Of a DNA stretch of 13,954 nucleotides, positions 1 through 6,623 are shown in pieces. Source of the stretch: Fimenecus sp045602655 (lineage in GTDB: Bacteria; Bacillota; Clostridia; Oscillospirales; Acutalibacteraceae); the NCBI GenBank assembly GCA_045602655.1, contig JAZSBY010000038.1, positions 1 to 13,954 on the forward strand, read 5' to 3'. Both the position numbers and the translations under genes were made by a program. Under the pieces are notes generated by a model that was not told the DNA's origin, searched no databases, and was given only the letters and a program-made list of their open reading frames with translations. Within the stretch, counting starts at the first letter, position 1. Every line of letters begins with the position of its first letter.

Positions 1-13
1 TAATACATTCAAA

Positions 14-27
14 CGAACATTTGTGCG
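14..27. promoter_or_regulatory. LexA (SOS/DinR-type) operator upstream of recA
   Basis: The sequence CGAACATTTGTGCG matches the Gram-positive LexA box CGAAC-N4-GTTCG with one mismatch (G for T in the second arm). It ends 17 bp before the recA ATG and just upstream of its GAGG ribosome binding site, where bound LexA would block transcription. The promoter itself lies at or beyond the left edge; TAATAC at 1-6 could be a poor -10 element. Regulation by LexA is inferred from motif and position only. Confidence 0.75.
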
Positions 28-44
28 ATAGCGAGGTAATAAAA

Positions 45-1148
45 ATGGCTGATAAAAAGAAAGCACTTGAAACTGCATTATTGCAAATAGAAAAGAATTA
101 CGGTAAAGGTGCTGTTATGCGTCTTGGCGAAAACAGTTCACTTAATGTTGAGGCTATTTCAACAGGCTCAATTTCCCTTGACCACGCAACCGGTATCGGC
201 GGACTTCCCCGTGGCAGAATTGTTGAAATTTACGGACCTGAATCATCTGGTAAAACAACTCTTGCTTTGCAGGTTGTTGCCGAAGCACAGAAATTAGGTG
301 GCGAGGCTGCATTTATTGATGCTGAACACGCACTTGACCCTGAATATGCACAGAATTTAGGTGTTGATGTTAATTCACTCCTTGTTTCTCAACCTGATAA
401 TGGTGAACAGGCACTTGAAATTGCCGAGGCTCTTGCTCGTTCAGGTGCTCTTGATGTGATTATTGTTGACTCCGTTGCAGCACTTGTTCCTCGTGCAGAA
501 ATTGAAGGGGATATGGGCGACAGCCATGTTGGTCTTCATGCTCGTCTTATGTCACAGGCTCTTCGTAAACTTACAGGTGTTATCAATAAGTCAAACACAG
601 TTGTAATCTTTATCAACCAGCTTCGTGAAAAAGTTGGTGTTGTTTATTGTAATCCTGAAGTTACAACCGGTGGTAGAGCTCTTAAATTCTATACTACAAT
701 GCGTATTGATGTTCGTCGCGTTGAACAGCTTAAAGGCCAGAGCAACGAGTTTATCGGTTCTCGTACCCGTGCAAAGATTGTTAAGAATAAAGTTGCTCCT
801 CCTTTCAAAGAAGCAGAATTCGACATTATGTATGGTGAGGGTATCTCAAAAATTGGCGAAATTGTTGACCTTGGTGTTAAATTTGACATTCTTAAAAAGA
901 GTGGTGCTTGGTTCTATTATGGTGAACAGCGTCTTGGTCAGGGTAGGGAGAATGTAAAACTCCTCTTTAAGCAGGACGAAGTTCTTGCAAATGACATTGA
1001 AAAGCAGATTCGTGAAAAAATGCAAGAGATGGCAAGTGCAAAGAAAAACGCACCTGCACCGGTTGAACAGCCTGAAATCGTAAAAGTTCCAACAACAAGA
1101 GCAGCAGCAAGAGCAACTCTTGATATCGCTGTAGATGACGACGAATAA
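45..1148 (+). CDS. recA: RecA recombinase
   Basis: This is the RecA strand-exchange ATPase, which forms filaments on single-stranded DNA, drives homologous recombination and triggers LexA self-cleavage. Visible motifs are Walker A GPESSGKT at residues 64-71, the catalytic glutamate in DAEHALDP (E94), Walker B VIIVD at about 138-142, the NQLREKVGV stretch leading into DNA-binding loop L2 at about 191-212, and an acidic tail ending DDDE. At 367 aa it is a normal full length. I chose the ATG at 45 because GAGGT at 33-37 is well spaced from it and the protein then starts MADKKKALE as in other RecAs. An in-frame TTG at 21 would add eight unlikely residues and overlaps the LexA box. It is the first gene of an operon: its TAA shares one base with the recX ATG. 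Confidence 0.98.
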   Translation: MADKKKALETALLQIEKNYGKGAVMRLGENSSLNVEAISTGSISLDHATGIGGLPRGRIVEIYGPESSGKTTLALQVVAEAQKLGGEAAFIDAEHALDPEYAQNLGVDVNSLLVSQPDNGEQALEIAEALARSGALDVIIVDSVAALVPRAEIEGDMGDSHVGLHARLMSQALRKLTGVINKSNTVVIFINQLREKVGVVYCNPEVTTGGRALKFYTTMRIDVRRVEQLKGQSNEFIGSRTRAKIVKNKVAPPFKEAEFDIMYGEGISKIGEIVDLGVKFDILKKSGAWFYYGEQRLGQGRENVKLLFKQDEVLANDIEKQIREKMQEMASAKKNAPAPVEQPEIVKVPTTRAAARATLDIAVDDDE

Positions 1149-1774
1149 TGAAACTCTCAATAAAAGAAGGTAAAGCCAACAAGATTCATATCTATGTTGA
1201 CGAGGAATACCGTGCAACTGTCGATAGTGATTATTGGTATTCCGAAAAATACAGAAATTATAAAGAAATCAATGAAGAAGAACTGACCGAGTTACTTGAC
1301 GCGGTCAGTTTTCGTCGTGCTTATAACAAAGGTCTTGATTTTCTTTCCCGAAGACCATACGGCACAAAAGAACTTATCAAAAAGCTTTGTGAAAAAGGTT
1401 ATGAAAAAGAATCTGCTGAAAAAGCTTGTGACAGACTTTCGGAATTAGGTCTTTTAAATGATGAAGAGTTTGCAAGAATATTGGCAAATGAACTTTATGA
1501 GAGAAAAGGCTACGGCATAAAAAGAATTAAGCAAGAACTTACTTTTCGTGGTATTGACCGTGAAATTGCAGAAAATACAGTAGAATCTCTTGACATTGAC
1601 ACTCAATCCCGTATTATATTAGTAATCAAGAAAAAATATATCAATAAACTTGGTGATGAAAAAGGCAGAAAAAGAGCGATAGACGGACTTTTGCGTCTTG
1701 GTTATTCTTACGCTGATATTAAATCTGCCTTAAACTCCATTTCTGAATTCGGCGAGGAAGAAAACTATGACTAA
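1148..1774 (+). CDS. recX: Regulatory protein RecX
   Basis: RecX binds RecA filaments and modulates RecA activity, usually as an inhibitor. The 208-residue protein is highly charged and helical, with the RecX repeats recognisable as SRRPYGTKELIKKLCEKGY at about residues 67-85, then LGLLNDEEFA at about 101-110, then a second three-helix unit. The length fits the longer Gram-positive RecX type. Its ATG overlaps the recA stop (TAATG) and I see no good Shine-Dalgarno sequence before it, so translation is probably coupled to recA. This would keep RecX low relative to RecA. Position directly after recA is the classical arrangement and strengthens the call. Confidence 0.93.
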   Translation: MKLSIKEGKANKIHIYVDEEYRATVDSDYWYSEKYRNYKEINEEELTELLDAVSFRRAYNKGLDFLSRRPYGTKELIKKLCEKGYEKESAEKACDRLSELGLLNDEEFARILANELYERKGYGIKRIKQELTFRGIDREIAENTVESLDIDTQSRIILVIKKKYINKLGDEKGRKRAIDGLLRLGYSYADIKSALNSISEFGEEENYD

Positions 1775-3092
1775 AAAAATTGGTATGATTTCATTGGGCT
1801 GTCCCAAAAATCAAGTTGATGCGGAAATTATGCTCTCAAAACTCCAAAATGGTGGATTTGAAATTGTAAACGACCCAATGGAAGCAGATGTTGTAATTGT
1901 CAACACTTGTGGCTTTATTGAAGATGCAAAGCGAGAGTCCATCGAAAACATTCTTGATATGATTTCATATAAAGAGGATTGCGAAAATCTTAAAGTCTTG
2001 GTTACAGGTTGCCTTGCAGAGAGGTATCAATCCGAAATATTTAAAGAAATTCCCGAAACTGATGCAGTTATCGGTATCGGTGCAAATGAAGATATTTGTG
2101 ATATATGTAATAGAATAGTTGATGGTGAAAAGGTTGAGGAATACCCGGAAAAAACCAACCTTAAAATTGAAGGTGACAGAATTCTCACAACACCACCTTA
2201 TTCTGCGTACCTAAAAATTGCAGAAGGATGCTCAAACCACTGTACCTACTGTGCGATTCCATCTATTCGTGGTGAATTCAGAAGCCGTTCAAGTGAAAGC
2301 ATTTTAGCAGAGGCACAGAAACTTGCAAGCGAAGGTGTTAAGGAACTTATTGTAGTTGCACAGGATACAACTCGTTACGGTGAGGATTTGTATGGTAAAA
2401 ATGCCCTTGTGCCATTACTTAAAGCTTTGTCAAATGTTGACGGAATTGAATGGATTAGACTTTTATATCTGTATCCGGAAAGAATTGACGATACACTTAT
2501 TGATGAAATCGCAAATAATGAAAAAATAGTAAAATATATGGATATTCCGCTTCAGCACTGTAATAAAGAGGTGCTTAAAAGGATGAACCGTCACGGTGAC
2601 AGAGAATCACTTACAGCGTTACTCAATAAAATCCGTGAAAGGATTGAAGGAATAACTATCCGTACAACATTTATTGCAGGTTTCCCGGGAGAAACTGAAG
2701 AACAGTTTAATGAACTGTGCGAATTCATTGATGAAATGCGATTTGAAAGAATGGGCTGTTTTGCATATTCAGAAGAAGAGGGGACTCCTGCTTCAAAACT
2801 CGACGGTATGATGGATTTTGAAATCCGTCAGGAAAGAGCCGATATTATCAATGAGCGTCAGAATTTAATTCTTGACGAAATCAATGATGGACTTATTGGC
2901 AAAACATTACAGACAATAGTTGAGGGTTATGATTCATATACTGATTCATACTTTGGCAGAACTTATATGGATGCTCCCGAAATTGACACGCAGATTTATT
3001 TTACTTGCGGATTTGAACTTTTTGATGGGGATATTGTAGAGGTGGAAATTATTAACTCCATTGATGGTGAGTTAACCGGAGAAGTTGTATGA
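1767..3092 (+). CDS. rimO: Ribosomal protein S12 methylthiotransferase RimO
   Basis: RimO is a radical-SAM enzyme that adds a methylthio group to a conserved aspartate of ribosomal protein S12. The N-terminal MTTase domain opens with SLGCPKNQVDAE, and its three cluster cysteines are C12, C48 and C82. The radical-SAM cluster motif CxxxCxxC is C155, C159 and C162. A TRAM RNA-binding domain fills roughly residues 375-441. SLGCPKNxVD and the 441-aa length favour RimO over MiaB, which carries a different N-terminal signature. The ATG at 1767 overlaps recX by 8 bp and has GAGGAAG at 1754-1760 with a 6-nt gap. A rimO-pgsA pair close to recA is familiar in Clostridia. Confidence 0.95.
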   Translation: MTKKIGMISLGCPKNQVDAEIMLSKLQNGGFEIVNDPMEADVVIVNTCGFIEDAKRESIENILDMISYKEDCENLKVLVTGCLAERYQSEIFKEIPETDAVIGIGANEDICDICNRIVDGEKVEEYPEKTNLKIEGDRILTTPPYSAYLKIAEGCSNHCTYCAIPSIRGEFRSRSSESILAEAQKLASEGVKELIVVAQDTTRYGEDLYGKNALVPLLKALSNVDGIEWIRLLYLYPERIDDTLIDEIANNEKIVKYMDIPLQHCNKEVLKRMNRHGDRESLTALLNKIRERIEGITIRTTFIAGFPGETEEQFNELCEFIDEMRFERMGCFAYSEEEGTPASKLDGMMDFEIRQERADIINERQNLILDEINDGLIGKTLQTIVEGYDSYTDSYFGRTYMDAPEIDTQIYFTCGFELFDGDIVEVEIINSIDGELTGEVV

Positions 3093-3679
3093 AATTAAAT
3101 ATTCCTAACATCCTTACAATATTAAGAATTATAATAACTCCATTTTTTCTTGCTACAATCTTAATGGAGTCATTACCACACAGATTTTTAATCGCTTGCA
3201 TTATATTTTCTGTTGCATCAATTACAGATGCTGTTGACGGATACCTTGCAAGAAAGAATAATGAGATAACAAATTTTGGTAAGTTTTTAGACCCTATTGC
3301 AGATAAAATCCTTACAACATCGGCACTTTTAGCCTTTATGTCAATGGGACTTTGCAATATCTGGATTGTAATGCTTGTACTGACCCGTGAATTTGCAATC
3401 GCATCTGTCAGAATGATTTCAGCAGCAGGTGGTGTTGTTATTCCTGCAAACATATGGGGTAAAATTAAAACTATCAGTCAGATGGTGTTTACAATTCTCA
3501 TTATGCTTTTAGGTGAAGTCTATTTCATTATTGAATTAAAACATACAGAACTGTTCAGCAAATTACCTGACTTGTCTTTAATTTCCAATGGTTTACTTTG
3601 GATTACTGCAGTTTTAACGGTGATTTCAGGCGTTTTATATTTAATAGACAGCAGAAAAATAATTGATTTCACAAAATAA
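3089..3679 (+). CDS. pgsA: CDP-diacylglycerol--glycerol-3-phosphate 3-phosphatidyltransferase
   Basis: PgsA is an integral membrane enzyme that makes phosphatidylglycerol-phosphate from CDP-diacylglycerol and glycerol-3-phosphate, the committed step to phosphatidylglycerol and cardiolipin. The CDP-alcohol phosphotransferase signature D-x2-DG-x2-AR-x8-G-x3-D-x3-D is complete: D47, D50, G51, A54, R55, G64, D68, D72. The 196-aa protein has several hydrophobic segments, including about 15-27, 33-45, 75-98 and 127-150. The start MKLNIPNILT is typical of PgsA. Its ATG overlaps the rimO TGA as ATGA. No terminator of its own follows: the promoter of the cys operon begins right at its stop codon. PssA is the main alternative, but length and context favour PgsA. 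Confidence 0.93.
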   Translation: MKLNIPNILTILRIIITPFFLATILMESLPHRFLIACIIFSVASITDAVDGYLARKNNEITNFGKFLDPIADKILTTSALLAFMSMGLCNIWIVMLVLTREFAIASVRMISAAGGVVIPANIWGKIKTISQMVFTILIMLLGEVYFIIELKHTELFSKLPDLSLISNGLLWITAVLTVISGVLYLIDSRKIIDFTK

Positions 3680-3708
3680 TTGCAAAATGTGAAATTATAT
3701 GATATAAT
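3680..3708 (+). promoter_or_regulatory. Sigma-A promoter of the cysE-cysS T-box operon
   Basis: The -35 box is TTGCAA (3680-3685) and the -10 box TATAAT (3703-3708), with an ideal 17-bp spacer and an extended -10 TG at 3700-3701. The -35 box starts one base after the pgsA stop codon. Transcription should start near 3715, a little before stem I of the T-box. A second TATAAT at 3713-3718 has no matching -35 and is probably part of the flanking inverted repeat. Confidence 0.82.
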
Positions 3709-3718
3709 GTCATATAAT
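3694..3718. repeat. Inverted repeat centred on the -10 box of the cys promoter
   Basis: The arms ATTATATGA (3694-3702) and TCATATAAT (3710-3718) are perfect reverse complements. They flank the -10 hexamer almost symmetrically, with a 7-bp centre TATAATG. This is a plausible operator for a dimeric regulator, but the sequence is AT-rich, so chance is a real alternative. Confidence 0.6.
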
Positions 3719-3727
3719 ATGATTAAA

Positions 3728-3947
3728 GACTGTGACCGAAAAGAGTAACAGGTGAATTTTTATTAGAGATTATGGGTCATCGGCTGAAAGCCCGTATTAA
3801 AAAAAGTCTGTGAAGTGCATTCGTGAGTCGATGTGGGGAAATACACATCCGTGTTGTTGCGTTATAAACTAATCGAGTTATAAATCGGAGTGGAACCGCG
3901 ATTTTTCGCCTTCGTTTGCATTGGTGCAGACGGAGGCTTATTTTTTT
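3728..3947 (+). ncRNA. T-box leader sensing tRNA-Cys
   Basis: This transcribed leader reads the charging state of tRNA-Cys and controls cysE-cysS. Stem I is closed by GACT (3728-3731) with AGTC (3826-3829). Its specifier-loop side carries AGTA, and the distal part has the expected AGAGATTATGGG and GGCTGAAAGCCC elements (about 3765-3793). The specifier is most likely TGC at 3816-3818, a Cys codon followed by a purine. The antiterminator pairs CGGAG (3886-3890) with CTTCG (3910-3914) and GCGA (3898-3901) with TCGC (3906-3909), leaving the T-box bulge TGGAACC at 3891-3897. TGGA can pair with a UCCA acceptor end, which fits tRNA-Cys with U73. The antiterminator overlaps the terminator 5' arm, so only one can form. 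Uncharged tRNA should switch the genes on. Confidence 0.95.
3908..3947 (+). terminator. T-box-controlled intrinsic terminator
   Basis: GCCTTCGTTTGCA (3908-3920) pairs fully with TGCAGACGGAGGC (3925-3937), including two G-U pairs, over a TTGG loop, then TTATTTTTTT follows. The 5' arm overlaps the antiterminator. It is also the first terminator seen after pgsA. Confidence 0.93.
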
Positions 3948-3959
3948 GGAGGAATATAT

Positions 3960-4604
3960 TTGTTCAAAAGACTAATTGAAGATATACAAACAGTAAAAGA
4001 GCGTGACCCTGCGGCATCAAGTATTCTTGAAATATTGTTTTTGTATCCGGGACTTAAAGCTATTAGAATGCATAGGGTTGCAAATTGGTTTTTTCGCCAT
4101 AAAATGAAGTTTATTGCCCGTGCAATTTCTCAAAACGCAGTAAAAAAGACCAATATTGAAATTCATCCGGGTGCTACAATCGGCAGAAGATTTTTCATTG
4201 ACCACGGAACGGGTGTTGTAATAGGTGAAACAGCCGAAATCGGTGATGATGTTACAATTTATCAGGGAGTAACACTTGGTGGTACCGGTAAGGACACGGG
4301 AAAACGCCATCCCACAATTGGTAATGGTGTAATGATAGGCTCAGGTGCAAAGGTTTTGGGACCATTTAAAGTAGGGGATAATTCTAATATCGCTTCAGGT
4401 GCAGTGGTCCTTGACGAAATTCCGCCAAACTCAACGGCTGTTGGTGTACCTGCAAGGGTAATTAAGAGAAATGGCAAACGAATTGACAATCTTGACCAGG
4501 TTCATATTCCCGACCCTGTTTCACAGGAGTTTTGCAGACTTAATGCAAAAATTGATAGGTTAGAAAAAGAATTAGCTAAATATAAAGGAGAAGAAAAGAA
4601 ATGA
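3960..4604 (+). CDS. cysE: Serine O-acetyltransferase
   Basis: CysE makes O-acetylserine from serine and acetyl-CoA, the first step of cysteine synthesis. The C-terminal half is a left-handed beta-helix of hexapeptide repeats, roughly residues 67-170 (IHPGATIG, IGETAEIGDDV, VMIGSGAKVLG, NIASGAVVL), ending in the usual GVPARVI. DPAA at 16-19, DHGTG with H82 and RHP with H117 match conserved and active-site positions of the family. At 214 aa it is the short form seen in Bacillus rather than the longer E. coli form. I chose the TTG at 3960: GGAGG at 3948-3952 lies 7 nt before it and MFKRLIEDI is a typical start. An earlier in-frame TTG lies inside the terminator hairpin. The stop overlaps the cysS ATG as ATGA. 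Confidence 0.95.
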   Translation: MFKRLIEDIQTVKERDPAASSILEILFLYPGLKAIRMHRVANWFFRHKMKFIARAISQNAVKKTNIEIHPGATIGRRFFIDHGTGVVIGETAEIGDDVTIYQGVTLGGTGKDTGKRHPTIGNGVMIGSGAKVLGPFKVGDNSNIASGAVVLDEIPPNSTAVGVPARVIKRNGKRIDNLDQVHIPDPVSQEFCRLNAKIDRLEKELAKYKGEEKK

Positions 4605-6001
4605 AAATTTTTAACACTCTCACAAGAAGAAAAGAAGAACTTAAAACAATCACACCAAATGAATTGAAGGTTTACGCTTGCGGACCAACAGTTTACAACT
4701 TTATTCATATCGGTAATGCCCGTCCTCTTTGTGTGTTTGATACATTCAGAAGATATATGGAATATCGTGGATACAAGGTGAATTTCGTACAGAATTTCAC
4801 AGACATTGACGATAAGATTATCCGCCGTGCAAATGAGGAAGGAACGGACTATAAAACAGTATCTGAAAAGTATATTGAAGAATTCTGGACAGATGCAAAA
4901 GGTATGAATGTCCGCGAAGCAACTGTTCACCCAAAGGCAACTGAAAATATTGACGAGATTATCAATATTGTAAGCACTCTTATCGAAAAAGGCTATGCTT
5001 ATGCCGTGGATAACGGTGATGTTTATTTCAGTCCTAAAAAATTCAACGAATACGGTAAACTTTCGCATCAGCCACTTGAGGACCTTGAAGCAGGTGCTCG
5101 AATCAGTGTTGAAGAAGTTAAGCGTGAGCCTATGGACTTCGCACTTTGGAAGAGTGCAAAACCTGGTGAACCATATTGGGAGTCCCCTTGGGGACACGGC
5201 AGACCGGGTTGGCACATTGAATGTTCAGCAATGGTAAGAAGATACTTAGGTGAAACAATCGACATTCACTGTGGTGGTCAGGACCTTGTTTTCCCACACC
5301 ACGAAAATGAAATCGCACAGAGTGAATGCTGCAACGGTGTGCCTTTTGCAAATTATTGGATGCACAATGGATTTATCAGTGTTGACAATGTTAAAATGTC
5401 AAAATCTCTTGGTAATTTCTTCACAGTTCGTGATGTAGCTAATGAATATGGTTATGAGCCAATCCGTTATTTCCTTATTTCTTCTCATTACAGAAGCCCG
5501 ATTAACTACAGTGTTGATATTATTGAGCAGTGCAAAGCAAGTCTTGTTCGTCTTTACAATTGTCGTGAAAGCCTTGATTTCGCATTAAAGAACGCGGTTG
5601 ATACTGCACCTTCAAATGCAGATGCAGTTAAGGCAACACTTGATTCCCGTCGTGACCAGTTTATTAAGGTTATGGATGATGACCTTAATACAGCAGATGC
5701 TATTTCAGCAGTATTTGAACTTGTTAAGGATATTAACACAAGTGTTATCACAGATGCACCATCAAAAGAACTTGTTGAATATGCAACAAAACTTTTTGAT
5801 GAGCTCACAGGCGTTCTTGGACTTGTTTATAACAGAAAGACAGAGAGCCTTGATGACGAAATTGAAAAGATGATTGAGGCTCGTACTCAGGCTCGTAAGG
5901 ACAGAAATTGGGCAGAGGCTGACAGAATCCGTGATGAGCTCAAAGCACAGGGAATTATCCTTGAGGACACACCACAAGGAGTTAAGTGGCATCGTGAGTA
6001 A
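4601..6001 (+). CDS. cysS: Cysteinyl-tRNA synthetase
   Basis: CysS is a class I aminoacyl-tRNA synthetase that charges tRNA-Cys. It carries the HIGH-type motif HIGN at residues 36-39 inside CGPTVYNFIHIGNARP, the KMSKS loop at 265-269 and the zinc ligands C27, C208, H233 and E237. These residues also bind the cysteine thiol in this family. The 466-aa length is normal. AAGGAG at 4585-4590 precedes the ATG, which overlaps the cysE stop. The T-box upstream senses the product of this enzyme, closing a feedback loop: low Cys-tRNA raises both cysteine synthesis and its charging enzyme. The TAA directly abuts the stop codon of the convergent lipoprotein gene. Confidence 0.97.
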   Translation: MKIFNTLTRRKEELKTITPNELKVYACGPTVYNFIHIGNARPLCVFDTFRRYMEYRGYKVNFVQNFTDIDDKIIRRANEEGTDYKTVSEKYIEEFWTDAKGMNVREATVHPKATENIDEIINIVSTLIEKGYAYAVDNGDVYFSPKKFNEYGKLSHQPLEDLEAGARISVEEVKREPMDFALWKSAKPGEPYWESPWGHGRPGWHIECSAMVRRYLGETIDIHCGGQDLVFPHHENEIAQSECCNGVPFANYWMHNGFISVDNVKMSKSLGNFFTVRDVANEYGYEPIRYFLISSHYRSPINYSVDIIEQCKASLVRLYNCRESLDFALKNAVDTAPSNADAVKATLDSRRDQFIKVMDDDLNTADAISAVFELVKDINTSVITDAPSKELVEYATKLFDELTGVLGLVYNRKTESLDDEIEKMIEARTQARKDRNWAEADRIRDELKAQGIILEDTPQGVKWHRE

Positions 6002-6481
6002 TCACATTCTGTCACAGAAAAGGGTAACACTGTAACTGTTACAAATAACAGTATATTTATATTTGCCGACAGTAATAATCATATTGCTGTCGGTTGCTTT
6101 TATTTTTTCGGCAGTGATACCACATTCGTCAAGTATTCTTTTTTGATTGTCATAGGTCAGTCCCGTGAAAACAGAGCAGAAACAGCAGAACTTGTCAATG
6201 GTCTGGGTATAATCATTGTCTTTCAAAGTCAATAAACCAATTCCTACAAGCTGATTATCATTATTAAGTTCGAGGGACAGCAGATAGTTACCGTTTTCAT
6301 AAAAAAGAGAGTGACTTTCATCCTGATTTTTGCCAAGGAGAAAATCAGCGGTTTTGTATTCTGTTTTATATTCCTTATTCATCCGTGTGACAAATTGCTC
6401 AACACCAAATTTTTCTTCTTTTGAACAACCGTTAAAGAATATAATTATAAAAATAAAAGAAATTGCCAATAATTTTTTCAT
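6002..6481 (-). CDS. Small putative lipoprotein of unknown function
   Basis: I do not recognise a family. The 159-aa product starts MKKLLAISF, has a hydrophobic stretch to residue 16 and a lipobox-like FNGC with C19, so it is probably lipid-anchored on the outer face of the membrane. The rest is polar with short predicted strands and helices. It is rich in cysteine for an exported protein: C99, C100, C102, C120, C147 and C156 besides C19. I chose the ATG at 6481 (minus strand) because GGTGG lies about 5 nt before it; TTG or GTG codons up to 6493 are alternatives. It converges on cysS with no intergenic base. Codons 125-139 overlap, in antisense, a strong plus-strand terminator. The signal sequence and a good minus-strand promoter argue that it is real. 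Confidence 0.75.
   Translation of the reverse strand: MKKLLAISFIFIIIFFNGCSKEEKFGVEQFVTRMNKEYKTEYKTADFLLGKNQDESHSLFYENGNYLLSLELNNDNQLVGIGLLTLKDNDYTQTIDKFCCFCSVFTGLTYDNQKRILDECGITAEKIKATDSNMIITVGKYKYTVICNSYSVTLFCDRM
6065..6108 (+). terminator. Probable terminator of the cysE-cysS operon, inside the convergent gene
   Basis: GCCGACAGTAATA (6065-6077) pairs with TATTGCTGTCGGT (6082-6094) over an ATCA loop, a 13-bp stem with two G-U pairs. It is followed by a U-rich tract to 6108. The orientation suits transcripts leaving cysS. On the opposite strand the hairpin is not followed by a T tract, so it should not stop the lipoprotein mRNA. The whole element lies within lipoprotein codons 125-139. Confidence 0.82.
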
Positions 6482-6512
6482 AAACACCACCAAGATAAAG
6501 AATAGTCATATA

Positions 6513-6541
6513 TTTATATGAAAAAAGTTCCAAATTTACAA
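6513..6541 (-). promoter_or_regulatory. Promoter of the minus-strand lipoprotein gene
   Basis: Read on the minus strand, -35 TTGTAA (6541-6536) and -10 TATAAA (6518-6513) are separated by 17 bp. Transcription would start about 25 nt before the lipoprotein ATG. Confidence 0.6.
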
Positions 6542-6560
6542 TTTGTTTACAAAAAAGATA

Positions 6561-6589
6561 TTGGAAAAAAATAAAAAATGTAGTAAAAT
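6561..6589 (+). promoter_or_regulatory. Promoter of the adaptor-permease operon
   Basis: TTGGAA (6561-6566) and TAAAAT (6584-6589) have a 17-bp spacer and lie about 35 bp before the adaptor start. It diverges from the lipoprotein promoter, with 19 bp between the two -35 boxes. Confidence 0.6.
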
Positions 6590-6623
6590 AAAATGAAATA
6601 TTATTTGAAGGATAGTGATTTCC

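Noticed and set aside
21..44. TTG at 21 as the recA start
   Set aside because: It would add MCDSEVIK, lies within the LexA box and has no ribosome binding site, whereas ATG 45 is well placed.
846..1217. Minus-strand open frame opposite recA, rich in Cys and Ser
   Set aside because: Composition is what the complement of the recA codons gives; no independent support.
3921..3959. TTG at 3921 as the cysE start
   Set aside because: It sits in the terminator hairpin and the added residues do not resemble CysE; TTG 3960 has GGAGG 7 nt upstream.
4502..5215. Long minus-strand open frame of 237 codons opposite cysS and cysE
   Set aside because: It overlaps two certain genes in antisense, has no promoter or ribosome binding site and no recognisable domain.
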